Shown piece after piece: positions 15,967 to 24,555 of a stretch of 64,000 bases of DNA. Within the stretch, counting starts at the first letter, position 1. Every line of letters begins with the position of its first letter. Under the pieces are notes generated by a model that saw only the letters and a list, made by a program, of their open reading frames with translations, was not told where the DNA came from and made no database searches. The position numbers were made by a program, and so were the translations under genes. Source of the DNA: Vreelandella olivaria (GTDB lineage Bacteria; Pseudomonadota; Gammaproteobacteria; Pseudomonadales; Halomonadaceae); contig NZ_JALPZO010000182.1 of NCBI RefSeq assembly GCF_023507745.1, positions 1-64,000 of the forward strand, written 5' to 3'.

Positions 15967-17187
15967 ATGAGTGATTTCCATCAAAATGGCGTGATTACCG
16001 ATTTTCACAACTTAACGCGCCGCTCGGTTGAGGCACTTGAGCAGGAACTGTGCCAGTTTGCAAAACGTCGCCCAATGGGGTTGATTTTACCCTCGCTTTT
16101 TTCAGAGCTTGAAGGGCCTGCACTATCAGCTATTGTGAATGAACTGGTAAAAGTGCCTTATCTCACGGAGATAGTGGTAGGCCTGGATCGGGCCGATCGA
16201 GAGCAGTTCTTATATGCTCGGGAATTCTTTGCCCGCCTGCCGCAGCACACACGTATCCTCTGGAATGATGGCCCTCGATTAAGAGCGCTGGATGCTGAGC
16301 TTGAAAGCCATGGGCTTGGAGCACTGGAGCCAGGTAAAGGAAGGAATGTTTGGTACTGCGCCGGTTACATTCTTGCGTCGGGACGTTCAGCAGTCGTGGG
16401 TCTGCATGACTGCGATATACTTACCTATGACCGGAGCCTGCTGGCACGCCTTATGTACCCCGTTGCTCACCCGCGTTTTAATTACAACTTTTGTAAAGGA
16501 TACTACCCTCGTATTGCCGAAGGAAAGCTTAACGGTCGGGTATCGCGGTTGATGGTGACGCCCCTCTTACGGGCCCTCAAAACCGTCTGCGGGCCACTTC
16601 CTTACCTGGATTATCTGGATAGCTTCCGTTACCCATTGTCAGGCGAGTTTGCGATGCGAAGCGAAGTGTTGGAGGGGATTCGAATACCAGCAGACTGGGG
16701 GCTGGAGATCGGAGTTCTCTCCGAACTGCAGAGAAACTACTCTCACCGGCAACTGTGCCAGGTGGATATTGCTGATGCCTATGATCACAAGCACCAGCCA
16801 GTCAGCGAGGAAGATGCCAATAGCGGCCTTAACCGCATGAGTCTGGATATTGCCAAAGCGCTATACCGTAAGCTTGCTACCCATGGAGTAAGCTTTAGCA
16901 GTGAAGATTTTCGTACCCTCAAGGCCACCTACTACCGTCTTGCATTAGATCTGATTGAAGCTTATGACCACGATGCCACGATGAACGGCTTGAGTCTGGA
17001 TAGGCACTCCGAAGAGCAAGCGGTAGAGCTGTTTGCCAGCAACTTATTAGAGGCCGGCAACCTGTTTTTGGATAACCCCCGTGAACGCCCGTTTATCCCA
17101 AGTTGGAACAGGGTTCAGGCGGCTGTGCCCGATTTGCTGGTGCGCATGCATGAAGCCGTCGAGCTGGATAATCAGGGCAGGGTATAG
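15967..17187 (+). CDS. gpgS: glucosyl-3-phosphoglycerate synthase (GT81-like)
   Basis: 406 residues from the ATG at 15967 (AAGGGAGG ribosome site; an earlier ATG at 15934 immediately follows the upstream stop). The GT-A metal-binding motif is HDCDI (Asp148, Asp150), followed by FNYNFCKGYYPRI and GRVSRLMVTPLLRAL, and then an acceptor region LSGEFAMRSEVLEGI and WGLEIGVLSELQR; these are in the order found in GpgS enzymes, which move glucose from NDP-glucose to 3-phosphoglycerate. With the upstream phosphatase it would make the compatible solute glucosylglycerate. A mannosyl donor cannot be excluded from sequence alone. Confidence 0.78.
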   Translation: MSDFHQNGVITDFHNLTRRSVEALEQELCQFAKRRPMGLILPSLFSELEGPALSAIVNELVKVPYLTEIVVGLDRADREQFLYAREFFARLPQHTRILWNDGPRLRALDAELESHGLGALEPGKGRNVWYCAGYILASGRSAVVGLHDCDILTYDRSLLARLMYPVAHPRFNYNFCKGYYPRIAEGKLNGRVSRLMVTPLLRALKTVCGPLPYLDYLDSFRYPLSGEFAMRSEVLEGIRIPADWGLEIGVLSELQRNYSHRQLCQVDIADAYDHKHQPVSEEDANSGLNRMSLDIAKALYRKLATHGVSFSSEDFRTLKATYYRLALDLIEAYDHDATMNGLSLDRHSEEQAVELFASNLLEAGNLFLDNPRERPFIPSWNRVQAAVPDLLVRMHEAVELDNQGRV

Positions 17188-17195
17188 TGCATGGG

Positions 17196-17227
17196 GTGCT
17201 CGGCCTGACATTTGTCAGGTCGAGCAC
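17196..17227. terminator. strong bidirectional terminator hairpin
   Basis: A 14-bp stem (17196-17209 with 17214-17227, one G.T pair) and an ATTT loop lies between gpgS and the convergent chemoreceptor gene. It is only 9 bases from the gpgS stop. Confidence 0.72.
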
Positions 17228-17245
17228 TGGTTCCCGGCGTCTTCA

Positions 17246-18850
17246 CTAGAAATCAGTGGTAACCGAGTGGGTGGGGCTTGTCGTCAGTTGAGGGGCTGTG
17301 TGTGCGGCATCCCTATGAATGCGGAAATTAGCCACCAACTGACGCAGTTGGGTGCTTAGATGGGCCAACTGTTGTGTTGCATGATTGCTTTGCTGTACCA
17401 GCCCCGCATTTTGTTGCGTCATCTGATCCATCTGAGTAACCGCCTGATTGACCTGCTCAATACCGCTGCTTTGCTCGATCGTTGCAGCGGAAATCTCCTG
17501 TACAAGGGTGCTTAGTTGCTGGATATCAGACACAACACTATTGATGATATCGCCGGTATTGCTCACCTGATGACTGCCTTCCGCCATTTGGGCGGTGGCA
17601 TTTTCGATAAGCCCTTTGATCTCTTGAGCAGCGGACGCCGAGCGGCTCGCCAGATGGCGTACCTCATTAGCCACTACGGCAAAGCCACGACCCTGTTCAC
17701 CAGCGCGAGCGGCCTCGACGGATGCGTTGAGTGCAAGGATGTTCGTTTGGAAAGCAATTGCGTCAATGGTGTTTACGATGCTACTCATCTGAGTGGCACT
17801 TTCATTAATCACTGCCATCGTATTAATGACTGATGCCATGGCATCGCTGCCATTCTGGGCGCTTTCAGCGGTGTTGGTTGCCAAGGTGCGCGCGTGGTCG
17901 GCATGTTCTGCATTTTGTTTAACAGTGGCCGTCAGTTGCTCCATGCTGGATGCGGTTTCAGCTAATGAGGCTGCCTGTTCTTCCGTGCGTGTCGAAAGCT
18001 CTTCATTGACACTTACGATCTCCTCAACACCATGATTAACCTGATCGGCTCCGTGATTAATATCTCCAATCGTGGCAGCCAATGTTTCACGCATACGGTT
18101 TATATCAAATAACAAGCTGCTCTGATCGTTAGCCGACAACTGAGCCGTATGAGTTAAATCACCATCTGCAATATAGCGAACCACACTGGCAGCGTAGCGC
18201 GGATCACCGCCAAGCCGACGGGCGACATCACGAATTACCCAGCCCATTAGCAGTGTTACCGGAACGCCAATAATGAGCAGAATAAAGGCCGAACGAATCA
18301 GTCCTGCAATAAACGCCGCGTTAATATCATCAATATAAATACCTGCTGCCAGTGTCCAGCCCCACTCAGGGAGTTGTATAACATAGCTTACTTTGGGAAC
18401 CTGATCATCACCCGTAATACGGCGGGAAAAGTAGTTAACGTGACCACCACCGGACTGAGCTGTTTCAAGAAAAGCAGCATATAAACGCATACCGCTGGCA
18501 TCTTGATAAGCGCTCATATCCTCGCCTCTAGGGCGATTAGGGTGCGATACGATATTAAGGTTTTGATCAAAGGCAAAGATGTACTCGCCCTCGCCAAAGC
18601 GAACACTGGCAATATTGTCTATCGCACGCTGCTGGGCATCTTCAATGCTTAACTCGCCACTGCTGGCGCGCGTTTGCAGGGTTTGTAGTTGAGCATGAAT
18701 ACTGCTGACAACATGCTCAACGCTGTCTCGCCTTTCGCTTTCAATGGTTTGTCTGTTTTCCCATGCAAGCCAGCCCACCAAGAGCAGCATTGCAATCCAG
18801 ATAATGCCAAGCGTGCTCCAAAGCTTTTGTGTCGTCGTTAAACTTTTCAT
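17246..18850 (-). CDS. methyl-accepting chemotaxis protein with single Cache domain
   Basis: 534 residues from the ATG at 18850 (GGAAGGG 12 bases upstream; a TTG-started frame extends to 18871). Layout: membrane helix (~10-32), periplasmic sCache_2 domain (~35-190, with [12 protein letters not shown] and [16 protein letters not shown]), second helix, HAMP, then the methylation/signalling hairpin containing [20 protein letters not shown]. sCache_2 receptors commonly sense small carboxylic acids, but the ligand is unknown. Unlike the two receptors at 33.5-38.1 kb, it has no C-terminal W-x-x-F CheR-binding pentapeptide. Confidence 0.9.
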   Translation of the reverse strand: MKSLTTTQKLWSTLGIIWIAMLLLVGWLAWENRQTIESERRDSVEHVVSSIHAQLQTLQTRASSGELSIEDAQQRAIDNIASVRFGEGEYIFAFDQNLNIVSHPNRPRGEDMSAYQDASGMRLYAAFLETAQSGGGHVNYFSRRITGDDQVPKVSYVIQLPEWGWTLAAGIYIDDINAAFIAGLIRSAFILLIIGVPVTLLMGWVIRDVARRLGGDPRYAASVVRYIADGDLTHTAQLSANDQSSLLFDINRMRETLAATIGDINHGADQVNHGVEEIVSVNEELSTRTEEQAASLAETASSMEQLTATVKQNAEHADHARTLATNTAESAQNGSDAMASVINTMAVINESATQMSSIVNTIDAIAFQTNILALNASVEAARAGEQGRGFAVVANEVRHLASRSASAAQEIKGLIENATAQMAEGSHQVSNTGDIINSVVSDIQQLSTLVQEISAATIEQSSGIEQVNQAVTQMDQMTQQNAGLVQQSNHATQQLAHLSTQLRQLVANFRIHRDAAHTAPQLTTSPTHSVTTDF

Positions 18851-18967
18851 GAATTCTGTTAACCCTTCCAATCAGTGAATACCCCTACCTTCATTTATCG
18901 GCCAGTGTGGGTCATACCTTAGTCGAGTTCTGAGAAATACATGCAGAATTTGGCTTGATAGTTGTTT

Positions 18968-18996
18968 TTGTTATAAACATATTCAATTTTTATTGT
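18968..18996 (+). promoter_or_regulatory. candidate sigma-70 promoter of the sulfur module
   Basis: TTGTTA (18968-18973), a 17-base spacer, then TATTGT (18991-18996), inside an AT-rich divergent region and ~50 bases before the metallo-hydrolase gene. BigR-type repressor sites are AT-rich like this, but I cannot identify a defined operator. Confidence 0.4.
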
Positions 18997-19047
18997 TACA
19001 ATGAGAAGCTAACGCTCCCACAGCAGGTCTGTCACTGGAGGCAATGT

Positions 19048-19914
19048 ATGCAACGTCCGATCGTTACCCACTTTTTTGACGAGACAAGCAATACGTTCAG
19101 CTATGTGGTGCAAGACCCTGAAAGTGATGCCTGCGCCATTATCGATTCGGTACTGGATTTTGATTATGCCGCTGGCCGCACAGATGTCCGTTCGGCCAAT
19201 GAAATCATCGGGTTTATTCGGGAGAACGGCTTGGTAGTTGAGTGGATCCTGGAAACTCATGTACATGCTGACCACCTCTCCGCAGCACCTTATTTACACC
19301 AACAGTTAGGCGGTAAAACCGGGATTGGCTCACATATTGTCGATGTACAGGAAATCTTTGGCAAAGTGTTTAATGCGGGTACTGAATTTGCCCGAGATGG
19401 CCGTCAATTCAATGTGCTGTTCAATGAGGGTGATACGTTCACGATTGGCTCTTTGCAAGGTTATATATTGCATACTCCAGGGCATACACCTGCTTGTTTA
19501 ACCTATGTAATAGGCGATGCCGCTTTTGTGGGCGATACGCTGTTTATGCCGGATTATGGCACCGCGCGATGTGATTTCCCCGGCGGTGATGCACGCACAC
19601 TGTACCGCTCAATTCAGAGAGTATTGGCGTTACCGGGGCAAACGCGACTGTTTTTATGCCACGACTATAAAGCGCCAGGGCGGGAATCCTACCAACATGA
19701 AGCCACCGTGGCTGAACAGCGCACTGCTAATGTTCATGTGCATGAAGGCATCAGTGAAGAGACGTTTGTGAACATGCGCTCCGAGCGGGACGCCACGTTG
19801 GGCATGCCAACGCTGATCATACCATCGGTGCAGATCAATATGCGGGCTGGTGAATTACCACCTGCCGAAAATAATGGGCAGATATATTTGAAGGTGCCGC
19901 TTAATCGGTTTTGA
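19048..19914 (+). CDS. MBL-fold hydrolase, persulfide dioxygenase-like
   Basis: 288 residues from the second of two nearby ATGs (GGAGG ribosome site). Metal ligands are His71-x-His73-x-Asp75-His76, then TPGHTP, GDTLF and LFLCHDY. Overall it resembles ETHE1/BigR-associated Blh proteins, iron enzymes that oxidise glutathione persulfide to sulfite. It is followed by DUF2892 and two YeeE/YedE half-transporters, an arrangement found in sulfide/thiosulfate handling clusters. A hydroxyacylglutathione hydrolase (glyoxalase II) role is less likely given the neighbours. No BigR/SqrR regulator is encoded here. Confidence 0.8.
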   Translation: MQRPIVTHFFDETSNTFSYVVQDPESDACAIIDSVLDFDYAAGRTDVRSANEIIGFIRENGLVVEWILETHVHADHLSAAPYLHQQLGGKTGIGSHIVDVQEIFGKVFNAGTEFARDGRQFNVLFNEGDTFTIGSLQGYILHTPGHTPACLTYVIGDAAFVGDTLFMPDYGTARCDFPGGDARTLYRSIQRVLALPGQTRLFLCHDYKAPGRESYQHEATVAEQRTANVHVHEGISEETFVNMRSERDATLGMPTLIIPSVQINMRAGELPPAENNGQIYLKVPLNRF

Positions 19915-19975
19915 GCAGTCATAGCGTACTTAACATCACATCAACGGCATTACACAAACGAGTAGGTGGACAGCA

Positions 19976-20167
19976 ATGAAAGCTAACGTAGGCGGAGTCG
20001 ACAAAATAGCACGTATGGCCATCGGTTTGCTGCTCATTGTGCTGGCGCTAACGGGCACGGTCGGGGCATGGGGATGGATTGGGGGCGTGCCATTGGTAAC
20101 GGGCCTGTTCAGTTTCTGTCCTCTGTATCCGTTATTGGGTATCTCAACGTGTAAAACCAAGCGCTAG
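19976..20167 (+). CDS. DUF2892 small membrane protein (YgaP C-terminal type)
   Basis: 63 residues with two hydrophobic helices (~13-31 and ~36-53), starting KANVGGVDKIARMAIGL, typical of DUF2892. In YgaP this segment anchors a rhodanese; here it is free-standing. It sits 61 bases after the MBL gene and 20 before the transporter gene. Confidence 0.8.
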   Translation: MKANVGGVDKIARMAIGLLLIVLALTGTVGAWGWIGGVPLVTGLFSFCPLYPLLGISTCKTKR

Positions 20168-20187
20168 GTAACATTAAGGAGTTGACT

Positions 20188-20649
20188 GTGGACTGGACAG
20201 CAGGTTTGCAGGGGTTGATAGGCGGAGTGTTGATAGGACTTTCAGCCGTATGGCTGATGGGCTCACTTGGTCGTATCGCCGGGATTAGCGGAACTATTGG
20301 CAATTTAATTACCCAGCGTACAAAAGGCGATACTGCCTGGCGTTTGGCGTTTTTAGCCGGGTTAATTAGCGGCCCGCTGTTACTCATGGCATTGGGTGGT
20401 GGATTGGGCAATGTGGCTGGTATACCTGGAGCCGTCATCGGTGAACCAGCAGGTGGTGTACCGCTCATGCTGTTGGCAGGGCTGTTGGTTGGGCTGGGCA
20501 CGGGGTTAGGTAGTGGGTGCACCAGTGGACATGGGGTCTGTGGCCTGGCGCGTTTGGCGCCCCGCTCAATGGCTGCGATGGGCATGTTTCTGATGACAGC
20601 CATCGCCACGGTTTATGTGGTACGGCATGTGATTGGAGTTGCTTTATGA
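20188..20649 (+). CDS. pmpA: YeeE/YedE-family sulfur transporter half (PmpA-like)
   Basis: 153 residues, mostly membrane helices. The GTG at 20188 lies six bases from AAGGAG; a TTG at 20182 touches the ribosome site and is unlikely. Conserved Cys lies in GSGCTSGHGVCGLARL, the CxSGHxxCG motif of TsuA/YeeE thiosulfate transporters that passes sulfur by transient Cys-S-S contacts. Half-length members work in pairs; the partner starts at 20646, overlapping by the ATGA arrangement. Confidence 0.82.
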   Translation: MDWTAGLQGLIGGVLIGLSAVWLMGSLGRIAGISGTIGNLITQRTKGDTAWRLAFLAGLISGPLLLMALGGGLGNVAGIPGAVIGEPAGGVPLMLLAGLLVGLGTGLGSGCTSGHGVCGLARLAPRSMAAMGMFLMTAIATVYVVRHVIGVAL

Positions 20650-21077
20650 ATAGTACCACCGTAAAAACCGCTGCGGGGTATATGGCTGGCCTGCTATTTG
20701 GTCTGGGGTTGGGGATCTCTGGTATGACAGATCCCGCTCGGGTATTGGGGTTTTTGGATATTGCAGGTCATTGGGACCCAACGTTGGTATTTGTTCTGGG
20801 TAGCGCCGTGGGAACCACTTTTGTGGGGTATCGGTTGGTATTTGCGCGTGGCACCCCGTTATTTAGCCACAATTTTCAATTACCCACCAAACAGGAACTG
20901 GATGCGAAGTTGCTGGGTGGTGCAGCGCTTTTTGGGATTGGTTGGGGGCTTTCGGGCTACTGCCCCGGCCCTGCCATTGCCTCCATGGGAGGAGGGCTTT
21001 CGCAGCCGCTACTGGCTCTACTGGTGGCCATGGTCACAGGTTGGTTGATAGCTGACCGTTTGAACGCATCCTCCTGA
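20646..21077 (+). CDS. pmpB: YeeE/YedE-family sulfur transporter half (PmpB-like)
   Basis: 143 residues with four to five helices and the second conserved cysteine in GLSGYCPGPAIASMGGG. Its start codon overlaps the pmpA stop (ATGA), so the two are translated together and most likely make one transporter. Physically coupled to the persulfide-dioxygenase-like gene, it probably moves thiosulfate, sulfide or a related sulfur species. Confidence 0.82.
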   Translation: MNSTTVKTAAGYMAGLLFGLGLGISGMTDPARVLGFLDIAGHWDPTLVFVLGSAVGTTFVGYRLVFARGTPLFSHNFQLPTKQELDAKLLGGAALFGIGWGLSGYCPGPAIASMGGGLSQPLLALLVAMVTGWLIADRLNASS

Positions 21078-21119
21078 TGTCTGCTTTTTACCCTTTAGCT
21101 GTCGCGGGCCTCTAACCGA

Positions 21120-21899
21120 TTAAGGCGCTTCGCTACCCATCATATCAACCAGACGTTCTGCACTTGGTAAGCCTTGGATGCGGTCAATGCGTAAATTACC
21201 GCTGTCGGCTACATACTGAAAGGCGCTGGTAGGGGTTGCATACAAGCCTAACTCTTCAAATAATTGATTGTTATCATACACCTGTTCTTCAACATTTCTT
21301 GGTTGAGCGTCGGCGTTAATAATCTCACCCTCATTATGTGCATGCAGGGTGGCAGCAGGGTCCTCGGAGCCTAAAATAGTCGCCGCCAGTGCAGGACTGT
21401 TTGGGGCTAAAATGCCGATCATAATATGGCGCAGTTGAACCTCTCCAGCCTCTACCCAGGGGCGAGCTTGTTCCCAGAACTGACGGCAATAAGGGCAGTT
21501 GGCATCGGTAAAGGTATAGATAATACGTGGCGCATTGTCATCGCCATCCTGGATCCAGTGGCTATCCTCCAGTAATTGCCACGTTTCGGCTTCGAGTGGT
21601 ACTCGTACATGCTCGTCCAATTGCGCTTCGGTAAGGTCATTGCCTGCACTATCCATCAACGTACCCACGATGGCATGTTCCCCGTCGGGCGTTAAATAGA
21701 TTGCCATATCCTGCCCTTGAACGCTGGCTCCATAGCCACGTAAACCTCCTGGGGCATCGAACTGCCCGTGAATGGTGAGTCCCTGGTTGGCCAATGTTTG
21801 AACCGGTGGGGGTAGTTCATCTGCCTGGCTTGTCAATGCGGTACTGATACTCGCTAGTATCAAAAAATTACTTAGGCTGGATAGAGCAAAGCGTTGCAT
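21120..21899 (-). CDS. dsbG: DsbG-type periplasmic thiol:disulfide interchange protein
   Basis: 259 residues with a signal peptide (~1-26), an N-terminal dimerisation domain and a thioredoxin domain whose active site is CPYC (Cys135, Cys138), the DsbG version rather than CGYC of DsbC. The cis-Pro loop is ATPTSAF, again DsbG-like. DsbG reduces sulfenylated or mispaired cysteines of secreted proteins with electrons from DsbD. It is transcribed after the GH13 phosphorylase gene (97-base gap), and may share that transcript. Confidence 0.85.
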   Translation of the reverse strand: MQRFALSSLSNFLILASISTALTSQADELPPPVQTLANQGLTIHGQFDAPGGLRGYGASVQGQDMAIYLTPDGEHAIVGTLMDSAGNDLTEAQLDEHVRVPLEAETWQLLEDSHWIQDGDDNAPRIIYTFTDANCPYCRQFWEQARPWVEAGEVQLRHIMIGILAPNSPALAATILGSEDPAATLHAHNEGEIINADAQPRNVEEQVYDNNQLFEELGLYATPTSAFQYVADSGNLRIDRIQGLPSAERLVDMMGSEAP

Positions 21900-21996
21900 A
21901 ACAACATCCCTATTTAATGGGTAATGATCATTGCCTTAGTCTGTCATAGACAGCTTATCTTTGATGATTTGGCCTCTTCTCCTTGAGTGCAGACTC

Positions 21997-23775
21997 TCAC
22001 TCATCCGCCACCAGCCAGCGTACAGCATAGGGAGGCAGGGAGGACTCAGTTCCCCAATGGCTCTGTGCATCCAATGCCTGCCATGCATGCAGATCCAGTG
22101 CTTGGCTCACCGCTTCACCCACATTTGCCAGTGGCAATAATGTATCGGTAACGTTAAATAGAGCCAGCAAACGTCGCCCATTGCTCAACGGGCCTCGCTC
22201 AATGGCGAGTAATTCTGGTGGTGAGGGAAGCACGCGCTGGGCGGCGTGAGGATGAAAGCAGGGCTCATGGCGGCGCTGGTCCAGTAGCTTCCCAAGGGCA
22301 TGGAAAACATCATGGGTAGGGGTGGAGGGGCTTTCAAGCAGTAATGCAAGTTCATCCCGCTGCCAGCGGCGGCGGTTGATAGAGCGTAACCGTCCGCTGC
22401 GCTCAATGCCTTCCACATCATTAAGCGTCCCTGTCAGCGTGTGGATATAGAGTGCCGGAATGCCCTGCAGGCTGAGCATAATCGCCTGGCTACATAGAAA
22501 ACGCGCGATTTGCCATGGGTCTGGGCCGCGCCGTGTACCCCGCATGGCTTCAAACCAGGTAATGTTGATCTCATAAGGTGTATCACTGCCGTCAGGATTA
22601 CTGCGCATACTTACAAAACCACCAAAACGGTGCATCAACTCCAGCAGGGCATCCCGCTCATGGTCTGGCAGCAGGCCCTCCAGGGGGCGTACACCGATGC
22701 CATCATGGCTGGCTGTAAAGTTTAAGTAGGTGCACTGTTCCGGTAGTACCGGCAAGCCCGAAAGCCAGGTTTGGATAGTGGTTGTCTCGCCGCGGGTCAG
22801 GGTATGGAGTAATAGCGGTGGTAGCGCGAACTGGTACACCATATGCGCTTCATCAGGCGAGCCTTCGGGCAGGCGCTCAAGGCCGAAATAACTAATATTT
22901 TCCGCATGGGGAACGTTGGTTTCGGTGATTAACAGGGTACCCGGTGCCAGCTCATCCACAATGGCTCTTAGTAAACGCACGACCGTGTGGGTTTCTGGCA
23001 GGTGAATGCAGGGTGTACCCAAACGTTTCCATAAAAAAGCCACTGCATCCAGACGGATGATCCGTACGCCTTGCTGAAGATAAAAAAGCAGAATGCCTAC
23101 AAATTCCAGCAGAACGTCTGGGTTTTCAAAATTCAGGTCAATCTGATCCTCTGAAAAAGTGGCCCACAGGTGGCGGGTACCCCGGCGGGTGGAAATCGGC
23201 ACTAGCAGAGGATTGCTGCGCGGTCTTGTAACCTGTGAGACATCGGTATCAGGGTCCACTTCAATGAAGTAATCACGCCCAGGCAAGCTCCCGGTCAGAT
23301 AATCCACAAACCATAACGACTCACGGGAGACATGGTTAAGCACCAGATCAGCCATCAGGTCATAGTGGCTGGCTAACTCCTGGATATGCTCCCAATCACC
23401 CAACTCGGGATTCACCTCCCGATAATGGATAACTGAAAAACCATCATCACTGCTCCAGGGGAAAAAGGGTAAAACATGAACACCACTAATGCGCTCGCCT
23501 AAATAGCGCTGGAGAAACTCGCTTAGCACCGCAAGCGGTGGCAAGCCCTCTGCCACAATGGAATCGCCATAACTAATGACCCACTGGTCTTTTTCGCTCC
23601 AGGTGGGGGCATGACCAACATGCTGGGGGGCATTGCTTGCCGAAGGGAACGGGGTATCACGAAAAACCGTACGGTAATGATCAATATGTTGCCCTAAACG
23701 CCGCTGCACTTCGTCTGCACGGGGACCATAAAGATGAGAAAGATAATGGTGAACCGTCTGCTCAAAGGGGGTCAT
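21997..23775 (-). CDS. GH13_18 phosphorylase, probably glucosylglycerate phosphorylase
   Basis: 592 residues of the sucrose-phosphorylase family. The nucleophile is Asp243 in RLDAVAFLWK, the acid/base Glu285 in LITETNVPH and the transition-state Asp358 in ASHDGIG. Sequence around the active site (RLDAVAFLWK, PETHTVV, NVPHAENISYFG) resembles the YcjM/glucosylglycerate-phosphorylase branch rather than true sucrose phosphorylase. Such enzymes split glucosylglycerate with phosphate into glucose-1-phosphate and glycerate. Because synthase and phosphatase genes for glucosylglycerate lie 5 kb away, that substrate is the best guess; sucrose or sucrose-6-phosphate remain alternatives. Active as a cytosolic enzyme (no signal peptide). 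Confidence 0.75.
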   Translation of the reverse strand: MTPFEQTVHHYLSHLYGPRADEVQRRLGQHIDHYRTVFRDTPFPSASNAPQHVGHAPTWSEKDQWVISYGDSIVAEGLPPLAVLSEFLQRYLGERISGVHVLPFFPWSSDDGFSVIHYREVNPELGDWEHIQELASHYDLMADLVLNHVSRESLWFVDYLTGSLPGRDYFIEVDPDTDVSQVTRPRSNPLLVPISTRRGTRHLWATFSEDQIDLNFENPDVLLEFVGILLFYLQQGVRIIRLDAVAFLWKRLGTPCIHLPETHTVVRLLRAIVDELAPGTLLITETNVPHAENISYFGLERLPEGSPDEAHMVYQFALPPLLLHTLTRGETTTIQTWLSGLPVLPEQCTYLNFTASHDGIGVRPLEGLLPDHERDALLELMHRFGGFVSMRSNPDGSDTPYEINITWFEAMRGTRRGPDPWQIARFLCSQAIMLSLQGIPALYIHTLTGTLNDVEGIERSGRLRSINRRRWQRDELALLLESPSTPTHDVFHALGKLLDQRRHEPCFHPHAAQRVLPSPPELLAIERGPLSNGRRLLALFNVTDTLLPLANVGEAVSQALDLHAWQALDAQSHWGTESSLPPYAVRWLVADE

Positions 23776-23800
23776 GCGGGCATCCTCTTAAAACAATCTG

Positions 23801-23822
23801 ATACAAACGCTGCAGCTTGTAT
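23801..23822. promoter_or_regulatory. palindrome upstream of the phosphorylase gene
   Basis: ATACAA-N10-TTGTAT spans 23801-23822 with an inner GCTGCAGC palindrome, 26 bases upstream of the phosphorylase start. It could be an operator for this gene. The rest of the 270-base divergent gap to nrdR holds no other feature I can support. Confidence 0.35.
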
Positions 23823-24045
23823 GCCGAATCGTTACAATACTAGGCTAATGCTGCGTTTAATGAAGAGGCTACCCTTTACTTGCAACAGCTCTTTTTCCGA
23901 TAACAATCGAAGCGCGTGACAAGGTAGCGTGTGAAAAGCTGTCAATGGCAGGTATTTTGTACAACACCTAAGACGTGGTTAACAATAGCTTATAACATGC
24001 TGCTTAATGCTGTTATCCGCACGTACTGACAACAGGTTGACTGCT

Positions 24046-24555
24046 ATGCATTGCCCTTTTTGTGGTGCCAATGATACCCGAGTGAGCGATTCCCGGCTGG
24101 TGGCGGATGGTGATCAGGTCCGTCGTCGCCGCCAGTGTGCCAACTGCCATGAGCGCTTTACTACCTATGAAACCGCCGAATTGATCATGCCGAGGGTAGT
24201 GAAATCAGATGGATCCCGGGAGAGCTTTAACGAGGCTAAATTGCGGGCGGGTATGTTACGTGCACTCGAAAAACGTCCTGTCAGTGCGGAGGCCATTGAA
24301 GCGGCTGTTGAGCGTATCCGCCAATCATTACGTGCTCGTGGTGATCGCGAGGTTAATGCCCGCGATATCGGTGAAGCGGTGATGAAGGCGTTGAGAAATC
24401 TTGATCAAGTCGCTTATATACGCTTTGCATCGGTCTATCGGAAATTCCAGGACTTGGATGAGTTTCGTGCGGAAATAGACCGGCTCTCCCAGGATACCGA
24501 CCAAGCCCCCGCCATGAAAACGCCGCTTGGCGACGATGGGCACGGGGAGCACTAA
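24046..24555 (+). CDS. nrdR: transcriptional repressor NrdR
   Basis: 169 residues from the ATG at 24046: zinc ribbon CPFC...CxxC (MHCPFCGAN and [10 protein letters not shown]) followed by an ATP-cone. NrdR binds ATP/dATP and represses ribonucleotide reductase operons at NrdR boxes. It heads the riboflavin gene block, with its stop overlapping the ribD ATG. Confidence 0.95.
   Translation: MHCPFCGANDTRVSDSRLVADGDQVRRRRQCANCHERFTTYETAELIMPRVVKSDGSRESFNEAKLRAGMLRALEKRPVSAEAIEAAVERIRQSLRARGDREVNARDIGEAVMKALRNLDQVAYIRFASVYRKFQDLDEFRAEIDRLSQDTDQAPAMKTPLGDDGHGEH

Noticed and set aside
20109-20609. 166-residue Pro/Ala-rich minus-strand frame
   Set aside because: Shadow of the pmpA transporter gene; composition is that of reverse-complemented membrane codons.
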